Counted from the stretch's first letter, positions 43,945-52,428 are shown. The stretch is DNA of 64,000 nucleotides from Cytobacillus horneckiae (GCF_002835735.1 NZ_PISD01000034.1:55762-119761); one strand, 5' to 3'. Notes: generated by a model from the sequence alone, not told the origin. Numbers and translations are program-made.

Positions 43945-44928
43945 TTAGTTTGCAAGAGACTCAGTCGCTGCCTCTAGAAATTTCGTCTTGCTCCAGGCAG
44001 TTCCGCCTTGAGCCAATGGGTCAACAGCATTTACGAAAACATGACCGTTTTTTACTGCATTCACACTTTTGAAAATCGCATTTTCTTGCAGCTCATCCAA
44101 CGCTTTAGGCTTATCTGCATTTTCACTTTCTTCAAACTGTAAAAATACATAATCTGGATTCATCTCTGCGAACTGCTCTAGCGAAAGGGCTTCCTGTGCT
44201 TGAGCCGCCTCAACTTCTGCCGGCACCCCGATACCTAAATCTTCATAAAGAACTGGATTTAAATAGACATTACTCGGATATAAATACATGTTGCCTGCAC
44301 GGACTCTAATAATTACTACCTTTTTATCATTCAATAAATCTCCAATTTCTTCCTTCGCAGCTGTAACATCATTTTCATATTTAGAAATAATATCTTCAGC
44401 ATCATCTTGTTTTCCTGTCAATTCTGCCATTAAACGAAGATTATCCTGCCAGTCTGTAGAAATATGCGATACAGGCACCATTGTTGCCACTTTGTTCAGC
44501 TGCTCTGCCACTTCCGGTTTATATTTTGAAGTTCCAAGTATCACATCTGGTTTCATTTGCAGCATTGTTTCATAATTGGGTTGCGTTTTTTCACCTATGG
44601 ATTCAGCACCAGCCAAATCTTCCGCCAAATAAGATGGCAGCTCTCCACCGATTGTCACTGCCCCTATAGGCTTTACTCCAAGGATAGCTGCATCCTCCAT
44701 TGCTTCAAGGCTTGCTGCAACAATTTTTTCCGGATTGGCCGGTATCTCGTATTGTTCATTTAAGTATGTAATCGTTTGGTTTTCTGATTTTGCTTCGTCT
44801 GTTTTTGTCTCTGTTTGGGCAGACTTCTCCGCTTGTTTTGTATTTCCTGATGTTTCTTCTCCCCCACAACCTGCAAGACCTAAACTTAAAATTGCCGCAG
44901 CACTAAATCCGATCCATTTAAATTTCAT
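43945..44928 (-). CDS. Iron-siderophore-binding lipoprotein (FhuD/FeuA/YfiY family)
   Basis: 327 residues: signal peptide with lipobox SLGLAGCGGEE (cysteine about 21), then an acidic and Gln/Thr linker and a class III binding-protein fold with EKIVAASLEAMEDAAILGVK and ETMLQMKPDVILG. It captures the ferric siderophore outside the cell. It is the first gene of a five-gene operon (binding protein, two permeases, ATPase, esterase) behind a Fur box. Confidence 0.93.
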   Translation of the reverse strand: MKFKWIGFSAAAILSLGLAGCGGEETSGNTKQAEKSAQTETKTDEAKSENQTITYLNEQYEIPANPEKIVAASLEAMEDAAILGVKPIGAVTIGGELPSYLAEDLAGAESIGEKTQPNYETMLQMKPDVILGTSKYKPEVAEQLNKVATMVPVSHISTDWQDNLRLMAELTGKQDDAEDIISKYENDVTAAKEEIGDLLNDKKVVIIRVRAGNMYLYPSNVYLNPVLYEDLGIGVPAEVEAAQAQEALSLEQFAEMNPDYVFLQFEESENADKPKALDELQENAIFKSVNAVKNGHVFVNAVDPLAQGGTAWSKTKFLEAATESLAN

Positions 44929-44965
44929 TTTCTTTCTCCTTTTTATTAAAATTCATCACTTGAAG

Positions 44966-44986
44966 TGATAATGATAATCGTTATCA
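44966..44986. promoter_or_regulatory. Fur box upstream of the siderophore operon
   Basis: TGATAATGATAATCGTTATCA contains the 7-1-7 Fur inverted repeat and matches the Bacillus Fur consensus (TGATAATnATTATCA type) with overlapping half-sites. It is 38 bases upstream of the lipoprotein start. Iron repression is expected. Confidence 0.9.
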
Positions 44987-45075
44987 TTTATAAATAATAG
45001 AGTATGTGGAGATAAATTACAATACATATTCTGAAAATAGTTCACCGGTCTTATATGATAATCAGCAGCCAAAAA

Positions 45076-45109
45076 AAGAAGCTAGGAAGAATTTCTCCCC
45101 TAGCTTCTT
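45076..45109 (-). terminator. Terminator of the methyltransferase gene
   Basis: AAGAAGCTAGG and CCTAGCTTCTT form an 11-bp perfect stem followed on the minus strand by T-rich sequence. Confidence 0.8.
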
Positions 45110-45885
45110 TTCTTTCGAGCAATCCATATCGTCCATCTATCCTCCTCTATAATCTCTCCTCTATGATGTACAAACTCTTTTTCAATATCATTTACTAATT
45201 GAAATAGTTCTTGATCATTAAGTTCGTGTAATATGGAGCGACCTTTTCTTTCCAATAAGTCTTTTTTAAGCTCATTAATATTTTGATATACCTTTCTTTG
45301 TTCCCAAAGTTTTATTTCTTCAATTTCTGCAAATCCAGTTGATCGCATTGTTTCTATTACTTGCTCGCTTGAATATCTGCGTGAGGTTTCAATGTTGATT
45401 AAAGCGGAGAATTTTTCAAAAAAATAGCCTCTAATATGTGTCTTGCTGCTTTTTTGAAGGCAGTCTTCTGGTGTTCGGTCTTGAATAATCGCAGTCCCAT
45501 TTTCGTTTAATATTCTGTAAATCTCATTAAAGCATGTTTCTAATTTGGTAATATGGTGAATGACTGCTCTCTCTAAAACGATATCAAAGGTTGCATCGTC
45601 TAGTTTTGTATCTAAAGCATTCCCTAATAGAAATTTTATTTTTTCAACCTGCTGGCAGTTTTCTTTTGCAGCCTGAAGCTGCTGCCGCGAATAATCCACT
45701 GCCGTCACTGACTCCGCCCCCAGCATTGCCATCGCGAGCGTATAAATTCCTCCGCCGCAGCCGATATCTGCTACCGCTTTGCCTTTGAAATCCACCACCT
45801 TTTTTACTTCGTTCACCCATGATAATGAAGCCGTCCTCCCTATATAGGATGACTGATTTTCCTGACTATGGAAATCTATTGACAT
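45100..45885 (-). CDS. SAM-dependent class I methyltransferase
   Basis: About 261 residues from the ATG at 45885, after AAAGGAAGGTGTTCTGGC. The Rossmann-fold SAM site is clear: VADIGCGGGIYTLAMA (motif I), AVDYSRQQL (motif II), FDIVLERAVIHHI (motif IV). The C-terminal 90 residues are helical and charged. The substrate is unknown. It ends in its own terminator. Confidence 0.85.
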   Translation of the reverse strand: MSIDFHSQENQSSYIGRTASLSWVNEVKKVVDFKGKAVADIGCGGGIYTLAMAMLGAESVTAVDYSRQQLQAAKENCQQVEKIKFLLGNALDTKLDDATFDIVLERAVIHHITKLETCFNEIYRILNENGTAIIQDRTPEDCLQKSSKTHIRGYFFEKFSALINIETSRRYSSEQVIETMRSTGFAEIEEIKLWEQRKVYQNINELKKDLLERKGRSILHELNDQELFQLVNDIEKEFVHHRGEIIEEDRWTIWIARKKRS

Positions 45886-45969
45886 GCCAGAACACCTTCC
45901 TTTCAGGTTTATCATATCCTGAATGAAAAAATTAAAAAATACGATTAAAATTATGGTATACGATAGGTT

Positions 45970-46680
45970 TTATTTATTTTTCTGAAATAATGATGTTAAT
46001 AGACCATTTACACCAAATAGAGTTGAATCTTCCGTTTCCTCTTTCATCTTTCGAATCTCAACTACCTCAAAATCCTTGAATATTGTCCGCAGTTTTTCAT
46101 CCGTATAACCTAAACCGCCTTTTATGCTGCGTTCTCGGTATACCTCCCAATCTGACATTTCAACTCCACCGAGAGGGCCGCCAGCTTCGAAACAGGAAAG
46201 GGCAAAGTGTCCGCCCGGCTTCAGTGCATGATGAACAAGATTTAAATAGGTTATTTTCCGATGAGGGGCTATATGATGGAAGCAGCCTGAATCGTAAATA
46301 ATATCGTATTTCCCCCTATCCACCACCAGCTCAAAAAGATTGCTTTGGATAAAGTTCACCGCCACCTTTTCCTGTTCTGCCCTTTCAGCCGCCCATTGCA
46401 GTGAGACTTCTGAAAGGTCGACTGCATCAACACTGCAACCATTTTTCGCAAAATAAACGGCATTCCTTCCTGGTCCGCAGCCGAGCTCAAGCACTTTCCC
46501 TGGTCTGATCCACTCTTGTTCAAAATAGGCTGCTAAATTTTCATCAGGTTTATTGACAAAGAACGGTATAGCCTTCTCACGATTTCTGTAAAACTCATTC
46601 CAAAAACCAGCAGGCTCACGGATGAACGAATCAAGCATCAGTAAAATATCGTCATAATTATTAATGGTTTCCTCCATCAT
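45970..46680 (-). CDS. SAM-dependent class I methyltransferase
   Basis: 236 residues. VLELGCGPGRNAVYFAKNGC (motif I), VDAVDLSEVSL (motif II), YDIIYDSGCFHHI (motif IV). It has a longer N-terminal lid and differs from the methyltransferase encoded just downstream, so the two are not a recent duplication. The start follows GGGGAGAGGAA. Substrate unknown. Confidence 0.85.
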   Translation of the reverse strand: MMEETINNYDDILLMLDSFIREPAGFWNEFYRNREKAIPFFVNKPDENLAAYFEQEWIRPGKVLELGCGPGRNAVYFAKNGCSVDAVDLSEVSLQWAAERAEQEKVAVNFIQSNLFELVVDRGKYDIIYDSGCFHHIAPHRKITYLNLVHHALKPGGHFALSCFEAGGPLGGVEMSDWEVYRERSIKGGLGYTDEKLRTIFKDFEVVEIRKMKEETEDSTLFGVNGLLTSLFQKNK

Positions 46681-46738
46681 TTCCTCTCCCCTATAAATAA
46701 CTTTTCATTAGCGATTCGCTATCTGGCAAAAAAAGAAA

Positions 46739-46765
46739 AGCGATCCCCCCTGAAGAAGAATCGCT
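46739..46765 (-). terminator. Terminator of the FusB-like gene
   Basis: AGCGAT and ATCGCT pair around a purine/pyrimidine-rich loop, followed on the minus strand by a long T run (TTTTCTTTTTTT). It lies between the FusB-like gene and the methyltransferase gene on the same strand. Confidence 0.55.
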
Positions 46766-46811
46766 GCTAAATTCAAATCAATATCCACTTATATATTTCT
46801 CCGTTTTGATG

Positions 46812-47462
46812 TCATTTTCCTGTTACATGATAAATAAAATCATCAAGATGCTGTAAAGATGAAATATTTTCATTGCAAGCCTTTGCGTCCCTGCATATAT
46901 AATTTCCCCTTTTAATATATGTACCAACCGCTGCTCCTTTCATTTCTATAATAAACATTCCAGCATCGGTGAATTTTTGGCAAAATACACATAAGCTCTT
47001 TTGATTTAAAGGTTCAAAGCTGCCGTTTAAACCGATTAATTTTTGCTTATAGGGAGCAATAATAAACTTGCGATTACTGCCCTTATCATCCCAAGCTAAA
47101 TAGGTCATCTCATCGAAATCTGAAGCATCAGCATATGGGAATTTTAATTTTTTTGCCTTCGGAAAGAGCTTTTTTAACGATTGCTCCGTTAGTTTCTGAA
47201 ACGGAATCACAAGCGGCTTGATTGCAGCTAAGAATTTTTCTGCACCTGCGGTATCCTTTATAGTAACAAGAGAGCCAATCAACTCTTTTTGTTCATCTCC
47301 TAATTCAGAAAATACACTGTAAGCCTTCTCTATTGTAAGTGATCTTACCGCTGCTAATACTGTCGCATCATTTACAGATGCGTGAGCATTTATAAGCTTT
47401 TGCGCCTGTTCTTTCAACATATTGTATTGGTCATTTCTTATAAAAGCCTCCACTACATTCAC
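46812..47462 (-). CDS. FusB/FusC-family EF-G-binding protein (treble-clef zinc finger)
   Basis: 216 residues: an N-terminal helical bundle (about 1-85) and a C-terminal domain with four cysteines C158, C161, C190 and C196 (CVFC...CRDAKAC) forming the treble-clef zinc site of the FusB/FBP family. Homologues bind elongation factor G and release it from the ribosome; acquired ones give fusidic acid resistance, while chromosomal ones are common in Bacillaceae. Whether this one protects against the drug is untested. It is monocistronic. Confidence 0.87.
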   Translation of the reverse strand: MNVVEAFIRNDQYNMLKEQAQKLINAHASVNDATVLAAVRSLTIEKAYSVFSELGDEQKELIGSLVTIKDTAGAEKFLAAIKPLVIPFQKLTEQSLKKLFPKAKKLKFPYADASDFDEMTYLAWDDKGSNRKFIIAPYKQKLIGLNGSFEPLNQKSLCVFCQKFTDAGMFIIEMKGAAVGTYIKRGNYICRDAKACNENISSLQHLDDFIYHVTGK

Positions 47463-47512
47463 TCCTACACATCATTTTCCTTGTTATTATTTATATTAAA
47501 GCGAAAATAAAA

Positions 47513-47553
47513 TAAAAAAAATGCCGACTTTGCTTGAGAAACAAAGTCGGCAT
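47513..47553 (-). terminator. Terminator of the CD3324-family gene
   Basis: ATGCCGACTTTG and CAAAGTCGGCAT form a 12-bp perfect stem with a 9-base loop, followed on the minus strand by eight Ts. Confidence 0.9.
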
Positions 47554-47559
47554 ATATCA

Positions 47560-47826
47560 TCATTTCTTATATATAATTTTCTTTATCGTTTCAACTGACA
47601 AATAATAATCTGCTGCTAATTGATCAATCGTTGATCCAGTTTGAAATTGTGATTTGATGTTTGCGTTTCTCTCATCTAATCGTTTTCTGGCACCAGAATC
47701 GCTGCCCCATTTTTTCTGATTTTGCTCTTGTTTAGGAATATAGATCGTTTCGCCTTGAACATATTTTTGGATTTCTGTCAGTAATGATGCTGGCAACTTA
47801 GCCGTCGCATTTACATATTTCATCAT
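47560..47826 (-). CDS. CD3324-family helix-turn-helix protein
   Basis: 88 residues. The opening MKYVNATAKLPASLLTEIQK with YVQGETIYIPKQEQNQKKWG is the typical start of this Mor-like family; the C-terminal part (TGSTIDQLAADYYLSVETIK) is a helix-turn-helix. It is probably a small DNA-binding regulator of unknown target. Its ribosome site AAGGAGCGAGC is partly enclosed in a CCTTATT/AATAAGG hairpin and it is preceded by a structured leader with a short ORF (47834-47990). Confidence 0.78.
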   Translation of the reverse strand: MMKYVNATAKLPASLLTEIQKYVQGETIYIPKQEQNQKKWGSDSGARKRLDERNANIKSQFQTGSTIDQLAADYYLSVETIKKIIYKK

Positions 47827-47833
47827 GCTCGCT

Positions 47834-47990
47834 CCTTATTTTTAATATCAATAAGGGCAAAGCCTAGACAAGATATGGCGATTTACTCTATTCTACCTCA
47901 TGCAAAGAATCGCCTTTCCATTATAGGCTTTGCATGAGACGCTGCAGTATCCGGCATGAACTGCGATACCATTACCATCACCTCCTACAT
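47834..47990 (-). promoter_or_regulatory. Structured leader with mutually exclusive stems upstream of the CD3324-family gene
   Basis: Minus-strand RNA contains CUCAUGCAAAG (47928-47938) that pairs with CUUUGCAUGAG (47897-47907). Alternatively GCAAAGCCUA (47924-47933) pairs with UAGGCUUUGC (47857-47866), and GGCGAUU (47908-47914) with AAUCGCC (47877-47883). The first stem excludes the second. A further hairpin CCUUAUU/AAUAAGG (47850-47856 with 47834-47840) covers part of the downstream ribosome site. A TATAAT lies just upstream of the short ORF. The pattern is that of an attenuator; no known riboswitch class is recognised. Confidence 0.5.
47898..47972 (-). CDS. Putative 24-codon leader peptide
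   Basis: The ATG at 47972 follows the strong site AGGAGGTG with a 6-base gap. The frame reads MVSQFMPDTAASHAKPIMER and three more codons plus stop. The stop codon lies in the 3' arm of the leader's first stem, so a ribosome ending there would melt it and favour the alternative fold. It is too short for homology judgement; support is from the ribosome site and its position in the structure. Confidence 0.4.
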   Translation of the reverse strand: MVSQFMPDTAASHAKPIMERRFFA

Positions 47991-48104
47991 ACATTATATA
48001 GCGGTTTTCTCTTTTCAAGGTTACCATTTTACTCTAAATATATTTTACTTTTACATAAACTAAATTCTACATCTGACTACTGAATTTCCAGTATCTAAAG
48101 AAAA

Positions 48105-48130
48105 GATGCAGCGCTTAAAAAGCGTGCATC
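48105..48130 (-). terminator. Terminator of yeeI
   Basis: The minus strand reads GATGCACGCT, TTTT, AAGCGCTGCATC, then T-rich sequence. Confidence 0.65.
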
Positions 48131-48137
48131 CATGATA

Positions 48138-48857
48138 TTATTCTCCGAAATCTACATTATGATAAACACGCTGAACATCTTCTAAATCTTCTAGCGCATC
48201 GATTAATTTTTCAAATTGGGCAACTTGTTCTTCATCTAATTGTACTTCTGTTTGTGGAAGCATCGTTTGTTCAGCGATGGAGAATTCCTCTATCCCAGCA
48301 CCCTTTAAGGCTTCTTGTACTACATGAAACTGGCCTGGCTCAGCATATACAATTACTGATTCATCCTCTTCCAGAATATCACGCACATCAATATCAGCTT
48401 CCATCAGAATTTCCAACACTTCATCAGCAGTTTTTCCTTCAATTCCAAATACAGCTGTTGCATCGAACATATAAGATACAGATCCGCTGACACCCATATT
48501 ACCGCCATTTTTACCAAATGCAGCACGTACATTAGATGCTGTGCGATTAACGTTATTAGTAAGTGCATCAACAATCAGCATCGATCCGCCTGGACCGAAT
48601 CCTTCGTAGCGGAGTTCATCATAGCTTTCGCCGGTGCTTCCCTTCGCTTTATCAATTGCACGATCAATAATATTTCTCGGAACATTATACGTTTTTGCAC
48701 GTTCGAGAACAAATTTAAGCGCCTGGTTCAATTCCGGGTCAGGTTCTCCCTGTCTGGCAACAACGTAAATTTCAAGTGCAAACTTAGTATAGATACGACT
48801 ATTATTTGCGTCCTTTGCCGCTTTCTTATCCTTAATATTATTCCATTTACGGCCCAT
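48138..48857 (-). CDS. yeeI: YebC/TACO1-family regulatory protein YeeI
   Basis: 239 residues from the ATG at 48857, beginning [20 protein letters not shown]. The family core [19 protein letters not shown] and [19 protein letters not shown] is intact. The sequence is very close to what I recall of B. subtilis YeeI (239 residues). Members act as DNA-binding regulators or as translation factors helping ribosomes through proline stretches. Monocistronic. Confidence 0.92.
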   Translation of the reverse strand: MGRKWNNIKDKKAAKDANNSRIYTKFALEIYVVARQGEPDPELNQALKFVLERAKTYNVPRNIIDRAIDKAKGSTGESYDELRYEGFGPGGSMLIVDALTNNVNRTASNVRAAFGKNGGNMGVSGSVSYMFDATAVFGIEGKTADEVLEILMEADIDVRDILEEDESVIVYAEPGQFHVVQEALKGAGIEEFSIAEQTMLPQTEVQLDEEQVAQFEKLIDALEDLEDVQRVYHNVDFGE

Positions 48858-48966
48858 ATGTCCCACTCTCTTTCAACTTTTATATCTACTAGCATCTGTG
48901 GATGCCCTATTTATTCCATGTATATTATAACGCAATCTTTCAAGAGAAAAAAGCACAGACATCCAT

Positions 48967-49311
48967 TTAATAAAGTTTGAATGATTTTACAATTACATCT
49001 TGGAGGAACATAAAGATTAGCCAACCAGCAATACCTAAGCTAATTGAAAAATACAAGTGCAAGGAATGCTTTAAGGCAAAATAGACTATGAATAATAACA
49101 CAATTGTCCCTGGCAGCCCCCATAATACGCCCAACGCAAATTTGCTCAACACTGTAGCTGTTTCCCCCTGGACATATAGCCATATCATACTTAATAAGCT
49201 CACGAGCGGGAGCGCTGCAATGATTCCTCCATATGCAGGAAACCTGCGTGCAAGTTCAGTAACAGCTGCAATGACAAATGCAGAAGCGATTATTTTTCCA
49301 ATCACATTCAT
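48967..49311 (-). CDS. DUF3147-family membrane protein
   Basis: About 114 residues, four hydrophobic segments, beginning MNVIGKIIASAFVIAAVTEL. The conserved PAYGGIIAALPLVSLLSMIW segment fits DUF3147. Its ATG overlaps the stop codon of the MarR gene (ATGA), so it is translationally coupled and probably the target of that regulator. Function unknown. Confidence 0.78.
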   Translation of the reverse strand: MNVIGKIIASAFVIAAVTELARRFPAYGGIIAALPLVSLLSMIWLYVQGETATVLSKFALGVLWGLPGTIVLLFIVYFALKHSLHLYFSISLGIAGWLIFMFLQDVIVKSFKLY

Positions 49312-49718
49312 CTTCTGGCACACTCGCTTAAAAGCTGTAATGATTGGAAAATATTTTCTGCATCCTCGATTGGGAGACTTTCTAAAATTTGTTTCAGCTT
49401 TACTTCGTCGAGGCTTGAGTTTCGATGAAGGACTTTCTCGCCTTCTTTTGTTAAGCGCAAATGCACCTTTCTTTCATCATGAGATGATCTTTCTTTAAGC
49501 ACCCAGCCTTTCTCTATTAATCTTTTTATATGTTCAGAGGCTGTGTTGTGAGAGACTTCAAGGTTCTCTGCTACTTCACCTACACCTATGCTGTCCCGTT
49601 TCTCTATTAATTGCAAAATACGCACCGCTTGATGAGAGATTTTATCGTGATGATTGTAACGTAAATGAAAGTAAATATCTGTCCAATATTGGTTGAGCAA
49701 GACTGTATTATATTTCAT
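49308..49718 (-). CDS. MarR-family transcriptional regulator
   Basis: 136 residues from the ATG at 49718 (AAAAAGGAGATTTAT upstream; an in-frame extension to 49778 would cover the promoter). Winged helix: VAENLEVSHNTASEHIKRLI as recognition region and SSHDERKVHLRLTKEGE as wing, including the family's D-x-R motif. It is the first gene of a two-gene operon with a DUF3147 protein. An inverted repeat lies just upstream. Confidence 0.9.
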   Translation of the reverse strand: MKYNTVLLNQYWTDIYFHLRYNHHDKISHQAVRILQLIEKRDSIGVGEVAENLEVSHNTASEHIKRLIEKGWVLKERSSHDERKVHLRLTKEGEKVLHRNSSLDEVKLKQILESLPIEDAENIFQSLQLLSECARR

Positions 49719-49750
49719 ATAAATCTCCTTTTTATGTCTTATAAAGAGAT

Positions 49751-49771
49751 TATATCTTATAGTACGATATA
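49751..49771. promoter_or_regulatory. Candidate MarR operator
   Basis: TATATC and GATATA form an inverted repeat separated by 9 bases, 33 bases upstream of the MarR start codon. It is probably the autoregulatory site. Confidence 0.4.
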
Positions 49772-49799
49772 AATTCAATATATTTTCTACCTAATAAAA

Positions 49800-49830
49800 A
49801 CAGCTGCCTTATATGCCGGCAGCTGTTTTG
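49800..49830 (-). terminator. Terminator of the DinB gene
   Basis: ACAGCTGCC and GGCAGCTGT form a 9-bp perfect stem; the minus-strand 3' side is TTTT. Confidence 0.8.
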
Positions 49831-49832
49831 CT

Positions 49833-50306
49833 TTAATTAATATGTTCGGTAAGTCCTCTTCTAATAAAATTGGCAGTGACCGGCTTTCTGTCAAGCTCCC
49901 TTGACCATACTGACAGCTGTCCGATATGGTGAATTTCATGTGCAATTACATGCCTCATGACTTCTCCCCATGTGAAGATTTCTCCTGCCTCTATATCATT
50001 GAAAACTTTATTTTCCATCGTACTATTCCATTGCTTTACAAAGGGTGCAACCTCTTCATGGTATTTAGTATCAAGTTGGCGGATTTTTTCTAGTGAATTG
50101 TACTTTTCAAATTCCTCCGGCGGACAGGAGTGTCCATGAATTTCTTTAAGCCATCTCCATTCAACATCTATTATATGAAATAATGTCTCTAGAATACTGC
50201 CGACTCCGCCTGTTCTTCTTGCTAATAATTCATCTTCTGAAAGGTCCTCGCACCATTTGTACCACTCATGTCTGACCATCCAATTATAATGGAAAAGCGC
50301 CTCCAT
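49833..50306 (-). CDS. DinB-family metal-dependent protein
   Basis: About 157 residues from the ATG at 50306 (AAGGG eight bases upstream). A four-helix DinB/YfiT-like bundle with the histidine triad: H in ETLFHIIDVEWRWL and two in HVIAHEIHHIGQLSVWSREL. Members include thiol-dependent transferases (bacillithiol S-transferase fold). The activity is unknown. Confidence 0.85.
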   Translation of the reverse strand: MEALFHYNWMVRHEWYKWCEDLSEDELLARRTGGVGSILETLFHIIDVEWRWLKEIHGHSCPPEEFEKYNSLEKIRQLDTKYHEEVAPFVKQWNSTMENKVFNDIEAGEIFTWGEVMRHVIAHEIHHIGQLSVWSRELDRKPVTANFIRRGLTEHIN

Positions 50307-50333
50307 TTGCATCACCCTTTTTTGAATATTCTA

Positions 50334-51428
50334 TCATATATTCATATTGTACTGTCCAATATATGCTGATTGAGGTCGAAAAATGACATTGTTTTCAGCT
50401 TGCTCTAGTACATGAGCGGTCCATCCTACCATTCTGCTCGCCGTAAATGTTGGCGTAAATAACTGCTTATCCATCTCTATTGCTTTCATAATAGCAGCAG
50501 CATAAAATTCTACATTCGTATAAAGTGATCTGCCTGGCTTTAACTCTTCTAATAACTGTATGCCTATTTCCTCTACTTCAATCGAAAGATCAAGCCATTC
50601 ATCACTGCCGGCAAATGCTATTAATTTTTCCTTTAGAGCAACTGAACGGGGATCGACTGTTTTATAGATTCGATGTCCAAAGCCCATCAGTTTTTCTCCC
50701 CGTGTTATTTTTTCTTTTAAAACTCTTTGTGTATTTCCATCCGCCTTTATTTCATCCAAAAGATGTATAACCTCTGCCGGAGCGCCTCCATGAAGCGGCC
50801 CTTTCATCGTGCCAATTGCAGATGTAATCGCAGAAATGATTTCTGACTCAGTGGACGCTGCTACCCTTGCTGCAAATGTGGAAGCATTCATCCCATGCTC
50901 CATCGTTAAAATCATATATGTTTCAAGCGCATTGACATGAGCCTCCGCCGGTTTTTTGCCTGTTAGCATATATAGATAATTCGCGACATGATTTAAATGT
51001 TTGTTAGGCTGCACGATATCAAGGTTTTCCATTAGCCTTTTTCGAAAGGCGATAATAAGCGGTGTAATGGAGGTAAGTCTTATTGCTTCGTCTATTGTCG
51101 GGGGCCATTGGTAGGATTGATTGCCTTCAGCTGAAATGATTGTTCGCAGCACACTCATCATATTCATATCTTTCGGGAGAAGTTTTAGTACTTCCATTTG
51201 ATAGTCAGATAGTGTCCTATTGTGAACGAGCTGCTCCTTCAGCTTGGTTGCTTGTTCAGCTGTCGGCAGTTTTCCGTACCATAATAAGTAAGCGGTTTCT
51301 TCAAAATTATATTTGCTCGTTATCTCACTAATTTCATAGCCTCTATAAATTAATTTCCCTTTTTCTCCATCAACATGGGCGATAGCTGTTTCGGCTGCGA
51401 TCACACCTTTTAATCCTCTTTGTAACAT
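50334..51428 (-). CDS. citA: Citrate synthase CitA
   Basis: 364 residues. Catalytic motifs GTMKGPLHGGAP (H about 218), MGFGHRIYKTVDPR (H about 257) and ELKPGRSLYTNVEFY, with ASRMVGWTAHVLEQ near the end. The sequence follows B. subtilis CitA and, as there, lies divergent from a citR-type LysR gene. It joins acetyl-CoA and oxaloacetate. It is probably the minor, CitR-repressed enzyme rather than CitZ. Confidence 0.92.
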   Translation of the reverse strand: MLQRGLKGVIAAETAIAHVDGEKGKLIYRGYEISEITSKYNFEETAYLLWYGKLPTAEQATKLKEQLVHNRTLSDYQMEVLKLLPKDMNMMSVLRTIISAEGNQSYQWPPTIDEAIRLTSITPLIIAFRKRLMENLDIVQPNKHLNHVANYLYMLTGKKPAEAHVNALETYMILTMEHGMNASTFAARVAASTESEIISAITSAIGTMKGPLHGGAPAEVIHLLDEIKADGNTQRVLKEKITRGEKLMGFGHRIYKTVDPRSVALKEKLIAFAGSDEWLDLSIEVEEIGIQLLEELKPGRSLYTNVEFYAAAIMKAIEMDKQLFTPTFTASRMVGWTAHVLEQAENNVIFRPQSAYIGQYNMNI

Positions 51429-51505
51429 GTTTATCTTTCCCCTTTCTATATTTTCCTTTATTATATAGGAGAGAAATTATTTAAAAAATTAAATGTTTTT
51501 AAATA

Positions 51506-51530
51506 AATCAATTAATAATATTAATTGATT
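51506..51530. promoter_or_regulatory. Palindromic operator between citA and citR
   Basis: A 25-base element beginning AATCAATTAATA and ending TATTAATTGATT: perfect 12-bp arms around a single base. It touches the citR ribosome site at 51531. A LysR-type site for CitR autoregulation and citA repression is likely. Confidence 0.55.
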
Positions 51531-51544
51531 AGGAGGAGATTTCT

Positions 51545-52420
51545 ATAGAATTTAGTTGGTTACATACATTTTTAACTGCTGCGAAGTATGGGAATTTCCG
51601 CAGAACGGCAGAGTTATTATATATCTCACAGCCTTCTGTTACTGTTCATATTCACAATCTTGAGAAGGAGCTTGGGGTCGAACTATTCACACGTGTTGGC
51701 AGACGAATCAGGCTGACAGAGGAAGGCCGGCGATATATTCCTCATGCAGAAGAACTGCTCGCAGTCTATCAAAAGGGGAAGGAGGATCTGCAATCGTTCA
51801 GTCAAGGATTTACCGCTTCGTTATCATTAGCGATTTCCCCTTTAATAGCAGATACGATTCTCCCATTCGTTTTAAAAAAATATATGAATAAACATCCGAC
51901 TGTTGAAGTTTCAGTGAAAGTGTTGGAATCAGAGGAAATCGAAAAAGCTGTATTAAGCGAGGAAATTGACTTGGGCTTATCGTGTCTTGAAACAACTGAC
52001 CGTGAGCTTCATTACCAGATATTATTTACAGATGAAGTTAAACTAATTGTTCCCCATGACGGAGCTGACGCAGAATCTGCACCTCCATTAGATGAGGAAG
52101 AAATTTTAACGAGCAACTATTTATTAACAGAGAACCATCCAGTTTATTGGGAGTCACTGACAAGAGAGGTTAAACATAAGTATCCGAACATAAAAATGAT
52201 GAAAGTTTCCCAGATTCATATAACAAAACGATTTATAATTGAAGGCTTAGGTGTCTCTTTCCTGCCATTATCAACGGTTAGAAGAGAACTGCTCGAGGGC
52301 TGGCTGCTCGAAGTCTCCACCACCATCCCCCTCCCTAAAGCACACACCTATGCCATCATCAAACACAACCACTCCAAACAACAAGAATTCATGACATTCC
52401 TGCAAAACTACCGGATTTAA
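51545..52420 (+). CDS. citR: LysR-family regulator CitR, apparently starting at AUA
   Basis: 291 residues, the same length as I recall for B. subtilis CitR. The frame is open from an in-frame TAG at 51530 and reads EFSWLHTFLTAAKYGNFRRT directly after ATA (51545-51547). That ATA lies eight bases after AGGAGG, exactly where the start must be; no ATG, GTG or TTG occurs in frame before 51884, which would remove the whole DNA-binding domain. The effector domain ends with MKVSQIHITKRFIIEGLGVS and FLPLSTVRREL, near-identical to CitR. Divergent from citA, its expected target. Confidence 0.85.
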   Translation: MEFSWLHTFLTAAKYGNFRRTAELLYISQPSVTVHIHNLEKELGVELFTRVGRRIRLTEEGRRYIPHAEELLAVYQKGKEDLQSFSQGFTASLSLAISPLIADTILPFVLKKYMNKHPTVEVSVKVLESEEIEKAVLSEEIDLGLSCLETTDRELHYQILFTDEVKLIVPHDGADAESAPPLDEEEILTSNYLLTENHPVYWESLTREVKHKYPNIKMMKVSQIHITKRFIIEGLGVSFLPLSTVRRELLEGWLLEVSTTIPLPKAHTYAIIKHNHSKQQEFMTFLQNYRI

Positions 52421-52428
52421 ATTAATTA

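Noticed and set aside
47827..48137. Small acid-soluble or toxin-antitoxin gene in the gap upstream of the CD3324-family gene
   Set aside because: Only one short frame with a ribosome site exists there, and it fits a leader peptide better than a toxin; it has no hydrophobic segment.
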